From positions 1-64,000 of the forward strand of contig CAMBMU010000002.1 of assembly GCA_945868725.1 (NCBI GenBank): 64,000 nucleotides of DNA. The letters run 5' to 3'. The stretch is from Spirosoma fluviale (GTDB lineage Bacteria; Bacteroidota; Bacteroidia; Cytophagales; Cyclobacteriaceae). Each line of letters starts with the position of its first letter. Positions within the stretch are counted from its first letter, which is position 1. Position numbers and translations under genes: made by a program. Positions 50,301-59,430 of the stretch are shown in pieces. Below the pieces are notes generated by a model. That model was given only the letters and a program-made list of their open reading frames with translations, ran no database searches and had not been told where the DNA came from.

Positions 50301-51216
50301 AGAAATCAGCCACGTTTACATCCTCCCGATGAAGGATGATGGATTTAGATCCTGAGTCAAGGATCAGTTCAATATCCGAATCAGTTAGGATAGAATCTCT
50401 TTCCAACAAAACTTCATTTCGGTCGATGGATACCACTTCACCGGTATCTTCATCAACGAAATCCTCTACCCAAGTTCTCAAAACACGCGCGGCAAGTTTT
50501 CTGCCAGCGGCTTTTTTGAGAGCTGTTTTGGTAGCGGAAACTTCCTCGGAAAGTCCGAAGAGGTCCAATATATCTTTATCAGAACCATAACCTATGGCTC
50601 TGAGTAGGGTCGTAACTGGGAATTTTTTCTTACGATCGATGTAAGCATACATGACATTGTTGATGTCAGTTGCAAATTCAATCCAAGATCCTTTGAAAGG
50701 AATAATACGAGCTGAATACAGCTTGGTACCGTTGGTATGCTTGCTTTGGGCAAAGAAAACCCCCGGGGAACGGTGTAGCTGGGAAACAATTACACGCTCA
50801 GCTCCATTGATGACGAAGGATCCCTTGTAGGTCATATAAGGCAGATTGCCTAGGAATACTTCCTGCTCGATTGTTTCAAAATCCTCATTGTCCTCATCAT
50901 GGCAAAGCAATCTCAATTTTGCTTTAAGCGGGACAGAATAGGTCAATCCACGGTCGATACATTCTTCCACACTGTACTTTGGTGGATCTACTGCGTAGTC
51001 GATAAATTCCAAAGTGAAATTCTCTCTGGAATCACTGATCGGGAAATTTTCAGCAAAAACTTTAAATAACCCATCAGCCCGACGTTTTTCTGCAGGGGTA
51101 TCCAACTGGAAGAAGTCTTTGAATGACTGTAGCTGAATATCTAGAAAATCGGGATAGTCTTTGACCACCTTAATGGAGGAGAAACTTTTCCTTGCGGTTT
51201 GATTCTTGATAGCCAA
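47341..51216 (-). CDS. rpoB: RNA polymerase beta subunit (TTG start)
   Basis: 1291 aa, full length for Bacteroidota. It is the catalytic beta subunit, with the rifampicin pocket region [20 protein letters not shown] then [20 protein letters not shown], and the C-terminal [20 protein letters not shown]. The first codon is TTG (51216-51214). Upstream in frame there is a stop and no ATG, and the next Met is far inside, so TTG is the real start. It follows the rplL terminator after about 90 bp, so a separate promoter is likely; the best box found is a weak one at 51252-51283. Confidence 0.95.
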   Translation of the reverse strand: MAIKNQTARKSFSSIKVVKDYPDFLDIQLQSFKDFFQLDTPAEKRRADGLFKVFAENFPISDSRENFTLEFIDYAVDPPKYSVEECIDRGLTYSVPLKAKLRLLCHDEDNEDFETIEQEVFLGNLPYMTYKGSFVINGAERVIVSQLHRSPGVFFAQSKHTNGTKLYSARIIPFKGSWIEFATDINNVMYAYIDRKKKFPVTTLLRAIGYGSDKDILDLFGLSEEVSATKTALKKAAGRKLAARVLRTWVEDFVDEDTGEVVSIDRNEVLLERDSILTDSDIELILDSGSKSIILHREDVNVADFSIIYNTLQKDNSNSEKEAVEVIYRQLRNTEAPDEATAREVIQSLFFSDKRYDLGEVGRYRINKKLGLSIEPEKIVLTKEDIISIVKYLIGLINSRAVVDDIDHLSNRRVRTVGEQLYSQFGVGLARMARTIRERMNVRDNEDFKPVDLINARTLSSVINSFFGTNQLSQFMDQTNPLAELTHKRRLSALGPGGLSRERAGFEVRDVHYTHYGRLCTIETPEGPNIGLISSLCVHAKVNSMGFLETPYRKVDNGKVSMKAEDIVFLTAEEEDNHNIAQANASLDDKGRFLSEKVKARFEGDFPVLEPSEITYIDVAPNQIVSVAASLIPFLEHDDANRALMGSNMQRQAVPLLKPEAPIVGTGLESKAAIDSRALLIAEADGVVEYVDAKNITIKYDLTSDELLVNFSDEYRTYDLIKFRRTNQDTTINLTPLVLKGEKVKKGQVLVEGYSTNQGELALGKNLKVAYMPWQGYNFEDAIVISERVVREDVFTSIHVEEFQLEVRDTKRGEEELTSEIPNVSEEAVKHLDENGIIRVGAEVKEGDIIIGKITPKGETDPTPEEKLLRAIFGDKAGDVKDASLKASPSLNGVVIETKLFSRPKKDKDNRAKSKAEVEKLKGKYAKDLLGIRARMINKLVTLLEGKTSQGVKHKFGDEIITKGTKFNAKNIESNLFPAKNPYRDESNYNVQEEANLVSDIILDEWTEDTYTNSLIVKLVKNYTNSRNEISGRFKRDRFTLEVGDELPAGIVQLAKVYIAKKRKLKVGDKMAGRHGNKGIVARIVRDEDMPFLEDGTPMDIVLNPLGVPSRMNIGQIFETVLAWAGQKLGKKYATPIFDGATLDEVSAELSAAGLPAFGRTYLYDGLSGNRFDQPVTVGITYMLKLGHLVDDKMHARSIGPYSLITQQPLGGKAQFGGQRFGEMEVWALEAFGASHVLQEILTVKSDDVIGRAKAYEAIVKGENLPKPNIPESFNVLVHELRGLALEITLD

Positions 51217-51251
51217 GGTAGTATATAGTTTAATAGTGAAATTAAATATTA

Positions 51252-51283
51252 GAAAGCTACTATTTTTGCTTAAAATAATGCAA
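51252..51283 (-). promoter_or_regulatory. Weak possible promoter for rpoBC
   Basis: On the minus strand TAGCTTTC (51259-51252, 7 of 8 to the -7 consensus) is preceded by TTG (51283-51281) with a 21-bp spacer. It lies between the rplL terminator and the rpoB TTG start. It is off-consensus in both box and spacing. Confidence 0.3.
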
Positions 51284-51304
51284 TTTTAAACCCATGCATA
51301 AACA

Positions 51305-51335
51305 GGAAAAGACCTGACTAAATTAGTCAGGTCTT
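51305..51335 (-). terminator. Terminator or attenuator between rplL and rpoB
   Basis: AAGACCTGACTAA pairs with TTAGTCAGGTCTT, followed on the minus strand by a short TTTT then CC. The brief U-tract suggests partial termination, as in the classic attenuator between rplL and rpoB in E. coli. Confidence 0.75.
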
Positions 51336-51374
51336 CGAGCCAATCCCCATCCTTTTTGGACAGAGATGAGCAAA

Positions 51375-51758
51375 TTACTTGATCTCTACTTCAGCACCAG
51401 CCTCTTCAAGAGACTTCTTCAGTGCATCAGCTTCGTCCTTACCAACGCCTTCTTTGATTGCCTTTGGAGCAGCATCAACTAGGTCTTTAGCTTCTTTCAA
51501 GCCAAGTCCAGTTAGGTCCTTCACCAATTTCACGACAGCTAGTTTGGATGCACCAGCTGCTTTCAAGATTACGTCAAATGAAGTCTTTTCTTCTTCAGCA
51601 GCAGCCTCAGATCCACCACCAGCAGCAGCAGCTACTACTACAGCACCAGCTGCAGCAGGCTCGATGCCGTACTGATCCTTAAGGATGTCTGTCAATTCCT
51701 TTACTTCTTTTACAGTCAAGTTTACCAACTGTTCTGCAAGTTGTGTAAGATTTGCCAT
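51375..51758 (-). CDS. rplL: 50S ribosomal protein L7/L12
   Basis: 127 aa. Stalk protein that recruits translation GTPases. The N-terminal dimer domain starts [20 protein letters not shown], a Gly/Ala hinge follows ([14 protein letters not shown]), and the C-terminal domain has [20 protein letters not shown] and [15 protein letters not shown]. It lies 41 bp after rplJ and ends at a partial terminator before rpoB. Confidence 0.97.
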   Translation of the reverse strand: MANLTQLAEQLVNLTVKEVKELTDILKDQYGIEPAAAGAVVVAAAAGGGSEAAAEEEKTSFDVILKAAGASKLAVVKLVKDLTGLGLKEAKDLVDAAPKAIKEGVGKDEADALKKSLEEAGAEVEIK

Positions 51759-51799
51759 TGTATTAATTAGTTAATTGTTTTTGATTGATTTTGATAAGA

Positions 51800-52342
51800 T
51801 TAGTTTCCGTCTCGCTCGCCAAGGGTCTTCAATACACCAGTGATGTTGTTTTGACCTGATAACAAAGCAGAAACGAGGTTCTTCGCAGGAGACTGAAGCA
51901 AGCCAATAAGCTCTCCAATCAATTCCTCCTTAGACTTAAGCGTAGCGAGTACCTCCAAGTTAGCCTCGCCCAGAAATACATCTGAATCGATACCAGCACC
52001 TTTAAATACAGGTCTATACTCTTTTTTTCCTTGTTTTTTTCTAAAATCCAGCAATACTTTAGCCGGCAGGTTGCTCGTCTCTTTTGAGAACAAAATTCCC
52101 GAGAACCCTTTTAAAGCTCCCTCTGCAAGCTTAGAATAGTCTACATCCAAATTTTCAAATGCTTTAGCGATCAAGGTGTTTTTGTACACTTTATACTCTA
52201 CACCTTTTTCATAGCAAGTTCTTCTGAATGCGTTCACTTCTGCTACAGAGAATCCAGATGCGTCTGTGATATAGAAGAAAGGGTTCTCTTTCAATTTCTC
52301 AGTCAGACTGTCGATAATCAGTTTTTTCTCGTCTCTAGTCAT
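51800..52342 (-). CDS. rplJ: 50S ribosomal protein L10
   Basis: 180 aa. Base of the L7/L12 stalk. It begins MTRDEKKLIIDSLTEKLKEN with the conserved FFYITDASGFSVAEVNAFRR and ends with a C-terminal helix (AKNLVSALLSGQNNITGVLK) that binds L12 dimers. It is 2 bp after rplA. Confidence 0.96.
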   Translation of the reverse strand: MTRDEKKLIIDSLTEKLKENPFFYITDASGFSVAEVNAFRRTCYEKGVEYKVYKNTLIAKAFENLDVDYSKLAEGALKGFSGILFSKETSNLPAKVLLDFRKKQGKKEYRPVFKGAGIDSDVFLGEANLEVLATLKSKEELIGELIGLLQSPAKNLVSALLSGQNNITGVLKTLGERDGN

Positions 52343-52344
52343 GA

Positions 52345-53043
52345 TTAAATTCCTTGAATGCTACCCTTATCTACTGAAATACCAGGAGACATTGTGCTGG
52401 ATATGTGAATGCTTTTGAAATAAGTACCTTTAGAAGAAGAAGGCTTTAATTTCGAAATGGTAAGGATCAGTTCTTTTACGTTATCCTGAATTTGTTCAGA
52501 CGTAAACGATACTTTACCAATACCTGCGTGAATGATACCAAACTTATCAACTTTGAAGTCGATCTTTCCAGCTTTCACTTCTCGAACTGCTTTTCCTACA
52601 TCTAGGGTCACCGTTCCAGACTTAGGGTTTGGCATCAAGCCTCTAGGGCCCAATACTCTACCTAGTCTACCTACTTTTGCCATGACGTTGGGCATTGTGA
52701 TGATCACATCAATATCTGTCCAACCGCCTTCTATTTTGGCAATATAATCGTCCAAACCAACGTAGTCTGCACCTGCTTCGGTGGCTTCTGCATTTTTGTC
52801 AGGAGTGCAAAGCACCAATACTTTGATGTCTTTACCAGTACCATGAGGAAGGGCAACAACCCCTCTTACCATTTGATCTGCTTTCCTAGGATCCACGCCC
52901 AAACGAACGTCAACATCTACGGAAGCATCAAACTTCGTCATCGTAATTTCCTTAACCAGTGAAGAAGCAGCCTCCAGGGAGTACACTTGGCTTGGGTCGT
53001 ACTTAGAAAGAGCTTCTTTTTGCTTTTTTGTTAACTTAGCCAT
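52345..53043 (-). CDS. rplA: 50S ribosomal protein L1
   Basis: 232 aa. L1 stalk protein that helps release E-site tRNA and in E. coli represses its own operon. It has [20 protein letters not shown], the L1 signature [20 protein letters not shown] and PNPKSGTVT. It is 10 bp after rplK. Confidence 0.97.
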   Translation of the reverse strand: MAKLTKKQKEALSKYDPSQVYSLEAASSLVKEITMTKFDASVDVDVRLGVDPRKADQMVRGVVALPHGTGKDIKVLVLCTPDKNAEATEAGADYVGLDDYIAKIEGGWTDIDVIITMPNVMAKVGRLGRVLGPRGLMPNPKSGTVTLDVGKAVREVKAGKIDFKVDKFGIIHAGIGKVSFTSEQIQDNVKELILTISKLKPSSSKGTYFKSIHISSTMSPGISVDKGSIQGI

Positions 53044-53053
53044 TGTTGTTTAT

Positions 53054-53497
53054 TTATACTTCCCAAGGGGCTTTACCAGAAACTGTGATACCCATGCTTC
53101 GTGCGGTACCCGCAACCATTTTCATGGCTGATTCTACTTTGAAAGCATTAAGGTCAGGCATTTTCGTCTCAGCAATGACCCGTACCTGATCCCAGGTAAC
53201 AGATCCTACTTTAATTCTGTTTGGTTCCGCAGAACCTCCCTTTACTTTTGCAGCTTCCAACAGCAAATTCGCAGCTGGTGGGGTTTTTACTACAAAGTCA
53301 AAAGTCTTATCAGAATATACTGTAATCAATACAGGCAATACGATTCCCATTTTTTCTTGGGTACGCGCATTAAACTGCTTACAGAACTCCATGATGTTCA
53401 AACCCTTGGAACCAAGAGCTGGACCTACTGGAGGTGACGGGTTAGCCTGGCCACCTTTCACTTGTAGTTTTACATAACCAGTGATTTCCTTAGCCAT
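53054..53497 (-). CDS. rplK: 50S ribosomal protein L11
   Basis: 147 aa. GTPase-associated centre protein. It has the Pro-rich [20 protein letters not shown] loop and the C-terminal domain ending [19 protein letters not shown]. It is 3 bp after nusG. Confidence 0.97.
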   Translation of the reverse strand: MAKEITGYVKLQVKGGQANPSPPVGPALGSKGLNIMEFCKQFNARTQEKMGIVLPVLITVYSDKTFDFVVKTPPAANLLLEAAKVKGGSAEPNRIKVGSVTWDQVRVIAETKMPDLNAFKVESAMKMVAGTARSMGITVSGKAPWEV

Positions 53498-53500
53498 TGC

Positions 53501-54058
53501 TTAGTCTTGTTTTTCTACTTGTATAAAGTTTAATTCAACAGGAGTATTGCGGCCGAAAATCTTAACCATAACGTTAAGTTTTTTCTTTTCCTCAAAAATC
53601 TCCTCAATTGTCCCAGTAAACCCACTGAAAGGACCGTCCATTACCTTCACGGCCTCTCCTACTATAAATGGGGCTTCTTGCTTCTCGGCAAACTCATCTA
53701 TCTCCTCAACCTTACCTAAAATACGGTTGATTTCTGATTGACGTAATGGTTCAGGGGTTTTGGAAGCTCCCCCCTGGTTTGATCCAAGAAAACCAATTAC
53801 TCCTGGGATACTCGTAATTACGTGATTAGCTTCACCATTCGATAAGTCCGCATTGACCAACACGTAACCAGGAAAGAAATTCTTCTCCCGTACACGCTTC
53901 TTGCCATTGCGCATCTCATATACCTTCTCAGAAGGAATCAACACTTCAGGAATAAATTCAGCAATCTTCTGTCTGAAAATTTCATTTTCCAGATAGTTTT
54001 TCGCTTTTTTCTCCTGTCCTGAGACTACTCTGAGTACGTACCACTTATGTTCAGCCAT
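53501..54058 (-). CDS. nusG: Transcription elongation factor NusG
   Basis: 185 aa. The NGN domain ([33 protein letters not shown]) binds the polymerase clamp and the KOW domain ([20 protein letters not shown]) binds S10 or Rho. Standard length, without an extra inserted domain, so it is NusG and not a specialised UpxY-type paralogue. It is 12 bp after secE. Confidence 0.96.
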   Translation of the reverse strand: MAEHKWYVLRVVSGQEKKAKNYLENEIFRQKIAEFIPEVLIPSEKVYEMRNGKKRVREKNFFPGYVLVNADLSNGEANHVITSIPGVIGFLGSNQGGASKTPEPLRQSEINRILGKVEEIDEFAEKQEAPFIVGEAVKVMDGPFSGFTGTIEEIFEEKKKLNVMVKIFGRNTPVELNFIQVEKQD

Positions 54059-54070
54059 CCTGTAATGCTA

Positions 54071-54259
54071 TTAGAATAAATCATAAAACCATGTCATGAT
54101 ATTCTCGAACCCTAAATCTACCGCACCAATAAATAGCGCAAAGATTAACGATGCTACCAATACCAAAATGGCACTGTTTTGAAGAAATGAAAACTTAGGC
54201 CATGTCACCATGTTTTTCATTTCGTCATACGACTCAAGGACAAAGTTTTTAAGATTCAT
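54071..54259 (-). CDS. secE: Preprotein translocase subunit SecE
   Basis: 62 aa with one membrane helix (residues 30-50, AILVLVASLIFALFIGAVDLG) after the amphipathic ESYDEMKNMVTWPKFSFLQ, the usual short SecE. It partners SecY (28777-30099). It lies between tRNA-Trp and nusG and is probably co-transcribed with the tRNA from the promoter at 54375-54405. Confidence 0.93.
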   Translation of the reverse strand: MNLKNFVLESYDEMKNMVTWPKFSFLQNSAILVLVASLIFALFIGAVDLGFENIMTWFYDLF

Positions 54260-54276
54260 AGTCTATATTCTTAGTG

Positions 54277-54347
54277 CACGGGCAGAGAGATTCGAACTCC
54301 CATCAATGGTTTTGGAGACCACTATTCTGCCGTTGAACTATGCCCGT
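54277..54347 (-). tRNA. tRNA-Trp (anticodon CCA)
   Basis: The minus strand folds into a 71-nt cloverleaf: acceptor ACGGGCA/TGCCCGT, anticodon loop CTCCAAA (CCA) and T-loop GTTCGAATC. The 3' CCA is not encoded. It lies between the tufA terminator and secE. Confidence 0.95.
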
Positions 54348-54374
54348 GTAAAACGAACGTTCCAAAACGGAACG

Positions 54375-54405
54375 CAAAATTAGGGAAAATGTCTTTAGAA
54401 ACAAA
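54375..54405 (-). promoter_or_regulatory. Consensus promoter for tRNA-Trp-secE-nusG-rplKAJL
   Basis: The -33 box TTTG (54405-54402) and the -7 box TAATTTTG (54382-54375) are exactly 19 bp apart on the minus strand. The tRNA begins 28 bp after the -7 box. The -33 box lies in the T-tract of the tufA terminator. Confidence 0.75.
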
Positions 54406-54436
54406 TGCGATCCCAAAATATTCTTTGGGATCGCAT
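54405..54436 (-). terminator. Intrinsic terminator after tufA
   Basis: TGCGATCCCAAA pairs perfectly with TTTGGGATCGCA over a 6-nt loop. On the minus strand it is followed by TTTGTTTC, a broken T-tract that also carries the next promoter's -33 box. Confidence 0.8.
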
Positions 54437-54458
54437 CTAATGTTCTAGTTAAGGGTAA

Positions 54459-55646
54459 TTAGTCGAGAATTTCAGTCACCTGACCAGCACCTACGGTACG
54501 ACCGCCTTCACGGATCGCAAATCTCAAACCTTTTTCTAGTGCTACTGTAGACAACAAGTTTACCTCGATAGTCACGTTATCACCAGGCATTACCATTTCT
54601 ACGTTTGCTGGTAGCGTGATCTCACCAGTTACGTCAGTAGTTCTAAGGTAGAACTGTGGTCTATATCTGTTGAAGAATGGAGTGTGACGTCCACCTTCTT
54701 CTTTAGAAAGAACGTAAACTTCAGCCTTAAAGTGAGAGTGCGGCTTCACAGTACCAGGCTTACAGATAATCATGCCTCGCTTGATTTGTGCTTTTTCAAT
54801 ACCTCTCAACAATAAACCTACGTTGTCACCTGCTTCACCTCTGTCCAAGATCTTGCGGAACATTTCCACACCAGTTACAGTAGACTTCAAGCCTTCTGCA
54901 CCCATACCAATGATCTCAACTGGCTCACCAGAGTTGACTACACCTCTTTCGATACGGCCTGTAGCAACTGTACCACGACCGGTGATAGAGAATACGTCTT
55001 CAACTGGCATCAAGAAATCCTTGTCGATCAAACGCTCTGGTATAGGAATGTAGTTATCAACCGCATCCATCAATTGCATTACTGCATCTACCCACTTGTC
55101 TTCACCATTTAATGCACCAAGTGCAGATCCTGCAATCACAGGAATGTTATCCCCATCAAAGCTGTAGAAAGAAAGCAATTCTCTGATTTCCATTTCTACT
55201 AACTCCAACAATTCAGGATCATCCACCATATCCACTTTGTTCATGAATACTACTAGTTGAGGTACACCTACTTGGCGAGCCAATAGGATGTGCTCTCTAG
55301 TTTGTGGCATTGGTCCGTCTGTCGCTGCTACCACAAGGATAGCACCGTCCATTTGAGCAGCACCTGTTACCATGTTTTTCACGTAATCCGCGTGACCAGG
55401 ACAATCTACGTGTGCGTAGTGTCTCTTTTCAGTTTGGTATTCTACGTGTGAAGTATTGATTGTAATACCTCTTTCTTTCTCTTCTGGAGCGTTGTCAATA
55501 GAAGAGAAATCTCGTAATTCAGAAAGACCCTTCTTTGCCAATACCGTGGTGATGGCTGCAGTCAAGGTGGTCTTACCATGGTCTACGTGTCCAATGGTTC
55601 CGACGTTAACGTGCGGTTTGGAACGGTCGAAATTAGCTTTTGCCAT
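54459..55646 (-). CDS. tuf: Elongation factor Tu
   Basis: 395 aa. GTPase that brings aminoacyl-tRNA to the ribosome. G1 is [13 protein letters not shown], switch II is [12 protein letters not shown] and G4 is NKVDMVD; domains II and III are complete to [10 protein letters not shown]. It starts [20 protein letters not shown]. It is flanked by tRNA genes (Thr-Gly-Tyr upstream, Trp downstream), the usual arrangement in this phylum, and is probably transcribed from the tRNA promoter. It is the only tuf copy in the window. Confidence 0.97.
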   Translation of the reverse strand: MAKANFDRSKPHVNVGTIGHVDHGKTTLTAAITTVLAKKGLSELRDFSSIDNAPEEKERGITINTSHVEYQTEKRHYAHVDCPGHADYVKNMVTGAAQMDGAILVVAATDGPMPQTREHILLARQVGVPQLVVFMNKVDMVDDPELLELVEMEIRELLSFYSFDGDNIPVIAGSALGALNGEDKWVDAVMQLMDAVDNYIPIPERLIDKDFLMPVEDVFSITGRGTVATGRIERGVVNSGEPVEIIGMGAEGLKSTVTGVEMFRKILDRGEAGDNVGLLLRGIEKAQIKRGMIICKPGTVKPHSHFKAEVYVLSKEEGGRHTPFFNRYRPQFYLRTTDVTGEITLPANVEMVMPGDNVTIEVNLLSTVALEKGLRFAIREGGRTVGAGQVTEILD

Positions 55647-55703
55647 GCTTGAAAATCCTCAGTTTAAGTTTTAAAATATGTTTAGATAATAAATTCTGTG
55701 TTG

Positions 55704-55775
55704 AGCCAACGACGGGAATTGAACCCGTGACCCCTTCCTTACCAAGGAAGTACTCTACCCCTGAGCTACGTCGGC
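55704..55775 (-). tRNA. tRNA-Thr (anticodon GGT)
   Basis: 72-nt cloverleaf on the minus strand: acceptor GCCGACG/CGTTGGC with one G-T pair, anticodon loop TTGGTAA (GGT), T-loop GTTCAATTC. The CCA end is not encoded. Confidence 0.94.
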
Positions 55776-55807
55776 TTTCACTACGCAGTGTACTTCGGAA
55801 AGTACAG

Positions 55808-55880
55808 AGCGGGAGACGAGGCTCGAACCCGCGACCTGCAGCTTGGAAGGCTGCCGCTCTACCAACTGAGCTACTCCCGC
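55808..55880 (-). tRNA. tRNA-Gly (anticodon TCC)
   Basis: 73-nt cloverleaf on the minus strand: acceptor GCGGGAG/CTCCCGC, anticodon loop CTTCCAA (TCC), T-loop GTTCGAGCC. The CCA end is not encoded. Confidence 0.94.
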
Positions 55881-55915
55881 TTGTTCCCGATTGCTCGGTT
55901 ACTTTTTTTGCCCTG

Positions 55916-55947
55916 CAAAAGTACAAAATAAATTTGTTTTTTTGCAA
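55916..55947 (-). promoter_or_regulatory. Possible internal promoter before tRNA-Gly
   Basis: TACTTTTG (minus, 55923-55916) fits the -7 consensus, with TTG (55947-55945) 21 bp upstream. It sits in the 71-bp gap between tRNA-Tyr and tRNA-Gly. The spacer is 2 bp longer than in the strong promoters here. Confidence 0.4.
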
Positions 55948-55951
55948 GTCG

Positions 55952-56034
55952 TGGGGGAAACAGGATTCGAACCTGTGAAGACTTAAGTCAACGGATTTAC
56001 AGTCCGTCCCAGTTGGCCGCTTTGGTATTCCCCC
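55952..56034 (-). tRNA. tRNA-Tyr (anticodon GTA)
   Basis: 83-nt class II tRNA on the minus strand: acceptor GGGGGAA/TTCCCCC, anticodon loop CTGTAAA (GTA), a long variable arm and T-loop GTTCGAATC. It is the first gene of the Tyr-Gly-Thr-tuf unit. Confidence 0.94.
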
Positions 56035-56084
56035 AACTGCGCTAAAATTGTAGGCTATTTACCCCTAGGAACTTTAACGGACTG

Positions 56085-56115
56085 CAAAATTATAGCCTTT
56101 TATTAAAGTATCAAA
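56085..56115 (-). promoter_or_regulatory. Consensus promoter for the tRNA-Tyr-Gly-Thr-tuf unit
   Basis: The -33 box TTTG (56115-56112) and the -7 box TAATTTTG (56092-56085) on the minus strand are exactly 19 bp apart. The -7 box is the same as in the tRNA-Trp promoter. tRNA-Tyr begins 50 bp downstream. Confidence 0.75.
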
Positions 56116-56179
56116 GTGAGTTCCTGAAAATTGGAAAAAAATTCTCCAAACACCCCTCAATCTTTTAGAAATCAAGGAA

Positions 56180-58783
56180 TTAATTTTCCTCTTTAAGTAA
56201 TTCTAAGTAATACGAATAATAGGATTGCAAGTCCTCAGACTGTTCCTTCTCTGCTATCGCCACCATTTTATCCAACACACCTTCCTCCATCACAAAACCC
56301 AACAAAGTTTGAAAGGCCCCTAATCGCAAGAATTCCTTTGAATTGCCCTCCAAAACAGCAACTAATTGGCGAAGGGCCTTTCCCTTTTCGGAAACCTCCA
56401 CATCCATGTAATAACTCCCGTAATACCCCATAAAATAATACAAGCCCTCTCCACTCAACTTGGAAAAGGTCTGCTCAAACCAAAGTCCTTTGCCAGGTAC
56501 CTTATTCGAAATGTAATATTCTGCCAAGGCTACCGCGATTCGAAAATTAGACTCCCTTTCAAAGGCCTCCATCCACGAAAGCTCCACCGCCGGATCTGCA
56601 ACACGAGCCAAACCCATCAATGCCGCCCCCGAAACTAAGTAGGAAGGATCTCGAGCCAAACGGGTAAATGCCCCCCGGTACCCAGAAGGGTTCCATTCGG
56701 TAAGCACCTCCAAGGCCCCCGCTCGAACCTTATTGTTCGGATCTTCCTCTGCTAATCGGTAAATTTTCTCCTCCAATTCAGCTAGGGCTTCCTTCCATTG
56801 TTCACCGCCCTGCAACAACGAAAGCCCGCGCTCACGAATCGCAGCAAAGGAATCTTCTAGAGCCAATGGCAATACAACCGCCAATTCTACTGCAGCATCA
56901 CGCGAAACCAAACTATCCAATGCGGCATACCGCGCTACCCCCAATTGGGATTCCTTAAATTGACGCAGGTACTGGGCATTGCTCAACACTTGATTGCCCT
57001 TCATTACTATTTCCTGCCCCTCATTTACATAGACCAAAGAGATTGGATAGCCATTTTCCAAGGCCACCTCCTGCTGCGCTTTTGTTACTTGAACTATTTT
57101 GGTTTTCCGTACTTCCCCCTCATACCAACTGAGGGTGATGGGCAATTGAAAAACTGGGTAGTCAAGACTGTCCTGAACTTGTGAAAAACGAAGTAGTAGA
57201 TTTTCCTGCTGCGAATAGTCGACCTCAACTTCCAACTCTGGGTGTCCCTTTGCAAAAAACCATTGGTTAAAAAACCCATTCAAGTCCTGCCCACTAACCT
57301 GCTCCATGGCTAGTCGCAAGTCATGTGCCTCCACTGACTGAAAAGCATGCTGAGTTAAATACAAATTCAATCCCTTAAAGAAAGCAGCATCCCCCAGCTG
57401 ACGTCGTAACATGTGTAACACCAAACCCCCTTTATTGTAACTGTGTGCATCAAAGAGATCCTCAGCATCGGCATAGTTAAACCGAATCAATTTTTTCGGA
57501 TCCGTCTCTGCTTCGGCAAAATATCCCTCTTTCTCCACCACCAACTTTAAATCTGCCTGATCCTGACCGTAGCGCTTTTCATTCCACAAGTATTCGCTGT
57601 AATTCGCAAAGGCCTCATTCAGGGTAAGATTGGACCAGGATTCGGCCGTAACCAAATCCCCAAACCACTGGTGAAAAAGTTCGTGAGCTATGATGTAATC
57701 CCATTCTGAATCCAAAGCCTCACGCTCATCTAACAGCAGTTCTTCCATAAAAATGGATGCCGTAGTATTCTCCATGGCACCAGACACAAAGTCTCGAACG
57801 ACGATCTGATCGTATTTTTGCCAAGGGAATGGTACTCCTAGCCTCGATTCAAAATAGCTGATCATTTCCGGGGTGGAAGCAAAAACCTTCGCAGCACCTT
57901 TTTCAAATCCTTTTTCTACATAATACCCCAAAGGCAATCCCCCATGGGAAGCCGTCACTTTTGCGAAATCACCGACCGCAATCGCCACCAAGTACGGTGC
58001 ATGAGGAAGGTCCATTTTCCAGTAATCTTCTCGCATGCCATTTCCCAAGGACTCCTGTTGCATGAGGCGCCCATTGCTGATGGATACCATGCTATCGGGC
58101 ACGGTCATCCAAATGTCATGCGTGAGGCGCTCGTTGGGCCGGTCAATCGTTGGAAACCACTTGCTCGAGTGCTGCGTCTCGCCCTGTGTCCAAAGCATGG
58201 TTGGCTTACCTGGGATCGTATCCATGGGATCGATAAAGTACAGCCCTTTCGTATCGCTAATCGCAGCCGAGCCTCCTCCAGAATTACGGTCTGGAAAAGC
58301 CACATAATTAATTTCTAATTCAACAGTATCCCCAACGGATGCCTCCTCAGGCAAGTAAATCTGGATTTCTTGATTGTCATAGCGGTAAGAAAGGGTCTCT
58401 AGCTGTCCGTTATGCATTCGCGCCACTCGCCCAAACTCAAAATCTTGCGCATCCAAGACCACTATTTTTTGCGGATAGAAATAAGGCGTTAAACGAAGTT
58501 TAGCTTTGCCAATTACCTGCTGATTTTTCCAGTCAAACCGCAGATCCAAATCCATGTGAAGCAAGTCCATAGTTCGCGTAGCAGAAGCCTGATAGGGTAA
58601 TTCATCCGATAGACCCCAAAAAATCCCCTCCTCTGCAAGTAGCGTATCTACCTCTTCTGACTCATCTGCCGACAGCACCGCCTTTGATTTACATCCCTCC
58701 AAACCCCACAAAAAGCAAAGTAGTACGAGTGCAGAGATTGAGGTTCTTAAATTAATTTTTGGACAAACAGGTTTTTGAATCAT
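56180..58783 (-). CDS. M1-family zinc aminopeptidase lipoprotein
   Basis: 867 aa. Lipoprotein signal with the Cys in LEGCKS (residue 31), so it is membrane-anchored outside the cytosol. The gluzincin core has the substrate-binding GAMEN near residue 335 and HELFH (about 366-370) followed after 18 residues by Glu, the exact HExxH-x18-E zinc motif. The C-terminal 300 residues are HEAT-like helices (DPSYLVSGAALMGLARVADP). It removes N-terminal residues from peptides, likely for nutrient use in the periplasm or at the surface. It is a single gene diverging from the biotin-carrier gene, and a 15-bp palindrome lies in the shared spacer. Confidence 0.92.
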   Translation of the reverse strand: MIQKPVCPKINLRTSISALVLLCFLWGLEGCKSKAVLSADESEEVDTLLAEEGIFWGLSDELPYQASATRTMDLLHMDLDLRFDWKNQQVIGKAKLRLTPYFYPQKIVVLDAQDFEFGRVARMHNGQLETLSYRYDNQEIQIYLPEEASVGDTVELEINYVAFPDRNSGGGSAAISDTKGLYFIDPMDTIPGKPTMLWTQGETQHSSKWFPTIDRPNERLTHDIWMTVPDSMVSISNGRLMQQESLGNGMREDYWKMDLPHAPYLVAIAVGDFAKVTASHGGLPLGYYVEKGFEKGAAKVFASTPEMISYFESRLGVPFPWQKYDQIVVRDFVSGAMENTTASIFMEELLLDEREALDSEWDYIIAHELFHQWFGDLVTAESWSNLTLNEAFANYSEYLWNEKRYGQDQADLKLVVEKEGYFAEAETDPKKLIRFNYADAEDLFDAHSYNKGGLVLHMLRRQLGDAAFFKGLNLYLTQHAFQSVEAHDLRLAMEQVSGQDLNGFFNQWFFAKGHPELEVEVDYSQQENLLLRFSQVQDSLDYPVFQLPITLSWYEGEVRKTKIVQVTKAQQEVALENGYPISLVYVNEGQEIVMKGNQVLSNAQYLRQFKESQLGVARYAALDSLVSRDAAVELAVVLPLALEDSFAAIRERGLSLLQGGEQWKEALAELEEKIYRLAEEDPNNKVRAGALEVLTEWNPSGYRGAFTRLARDPSYLVSGAALMGLARVADPAVELSWMEAFERESNFRIAVALAEYYISNKVPGKGLWFEQTFSKLSGEGLYYFMGYYGSYYMDVEVSEKGKALRQLVAVLEGNSKEFLRLGAFQTLLGFVMEEGVLDKMVAIAEKEQSEDLQSYYSYYLELLKEEN

Positions 58784-58802
58784 ATTTGAAGAAATTCTAA
58801 GG

Positions 58803-58817
58803 AGCCAAGCCTTGGCT
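58803..58817. repeat. 15-bp palindrome in the divergent spacer
   Basis: AGCCAAG-C-CTTGGCT is a perfect 7+1+7 inverted repeat, 20 bp before the M1 peptidase start and 30 bp before the biotin-carrier start. Size and place suit a dimeric repressor site; no T-run, so it is not a terminator. Confidence 0.45.
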
Positions 58818-58846
58818 ACTTTAGTTGGAAAAGCAAATTAGCAAGA

Positions 58847-59341
58847 ATGTTTTCAGTTATCCTTCAAGACACTACCTATTCGGTAGAAAAAAATAGGGGC
58901 GAAACTCGCGTCAACAAGCAATCCATCACCTGGGACCTCAAATGGATGGGCGACCGCAAAATTCACCTCATCCAAGGTGCTCAATCCCTAGAAGCAGAAC
59001 TCTTATCCATTGATCTGGAGGCAAAAACCCTACAAATCCGATTGGGCCACAAAACAACCACCCTCCAATTAAAGGACCGGTTTGACTTGCTGCTGGAGAA
59101 AATGGGAATGAATTCCGCAGGTTCTGATAGTCTCAAGGAAATCAAAGCACCGATGCCAGGCCTAATTTTGGATCTGAAGGTAGCCCCTGGAGATTTGGTC
59201 AAAAAAGGAGATGTAGTACTGATCCTAGAAGCCATGAAAATGGAAAATAGCATCAAGTCCCCTGGTGAAGGAATTGTGAAAGCGGTGAACGTCTCGCTCA
59301 AACAATCGGTAGAAAAAAACCAGGTACTCATCCAATTCTAA
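58847..59341 (+). CDS. Biotin carboxyl carrier-type protein
   Basis: 164 aa. The C-terminal 75 residues are a biotinyl/lipoyl domain: PMPGLILDLKVAPGDLVKKG, then the biotin-attachment motif EAMKMEN with the target Lys, and a Gly-rich turn after it (SPGEGIVKAV). The N-terminal 80 residues are a beta-rich part with no motif I know. The layout fits the carrier subunit of a propionyl-CoA/acyl-CoA carboxylase or a decarboxylase gamma-type subunit. No carboxylase or carboxyltransferase gene is beside it, so its partner is elsewhere. E. coli AccB has a different N-terminal region, so I do not call it accB. Confidence 0.85.
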   Translation: MFSVILQDTTYSVEKNRGETRVNKQSITWDLKWMGDRKIHLIQGAQSLEAELLSIDLEAKTLQIRLGHKTTTLQLKDRFDLLLEKMGMNSAGSDSLKEIKAPMPGLILDLKVAPGDLVKKGDVVLILEAMKMENSIKSPGEGIVKAVNVSLKQSVEKNQVLIQF

Positions 59342-59422
59342 TTGTTTTGCGTCTTTTTCCAAATTAACAGGAGAATCTAGCCTCATTTTTACTTCAGGTT
59401 CAAATTTCTAAAAGGAAGAAAG

Positions 59423-59430
59423 TATATTTG
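59423..59430 (+). promoter_or_regulatory. Possible -7 element for pyrH-frr
   Basis: TATATTTG fits the -7 consensus and is identical to the bamD -7 box. It is 108 bp before the pyrH ATG. No TTTG lies 19-21 bp upstream. The rest of 59342-59538 shows no ORF or hairpin. Confidence 0.45.
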
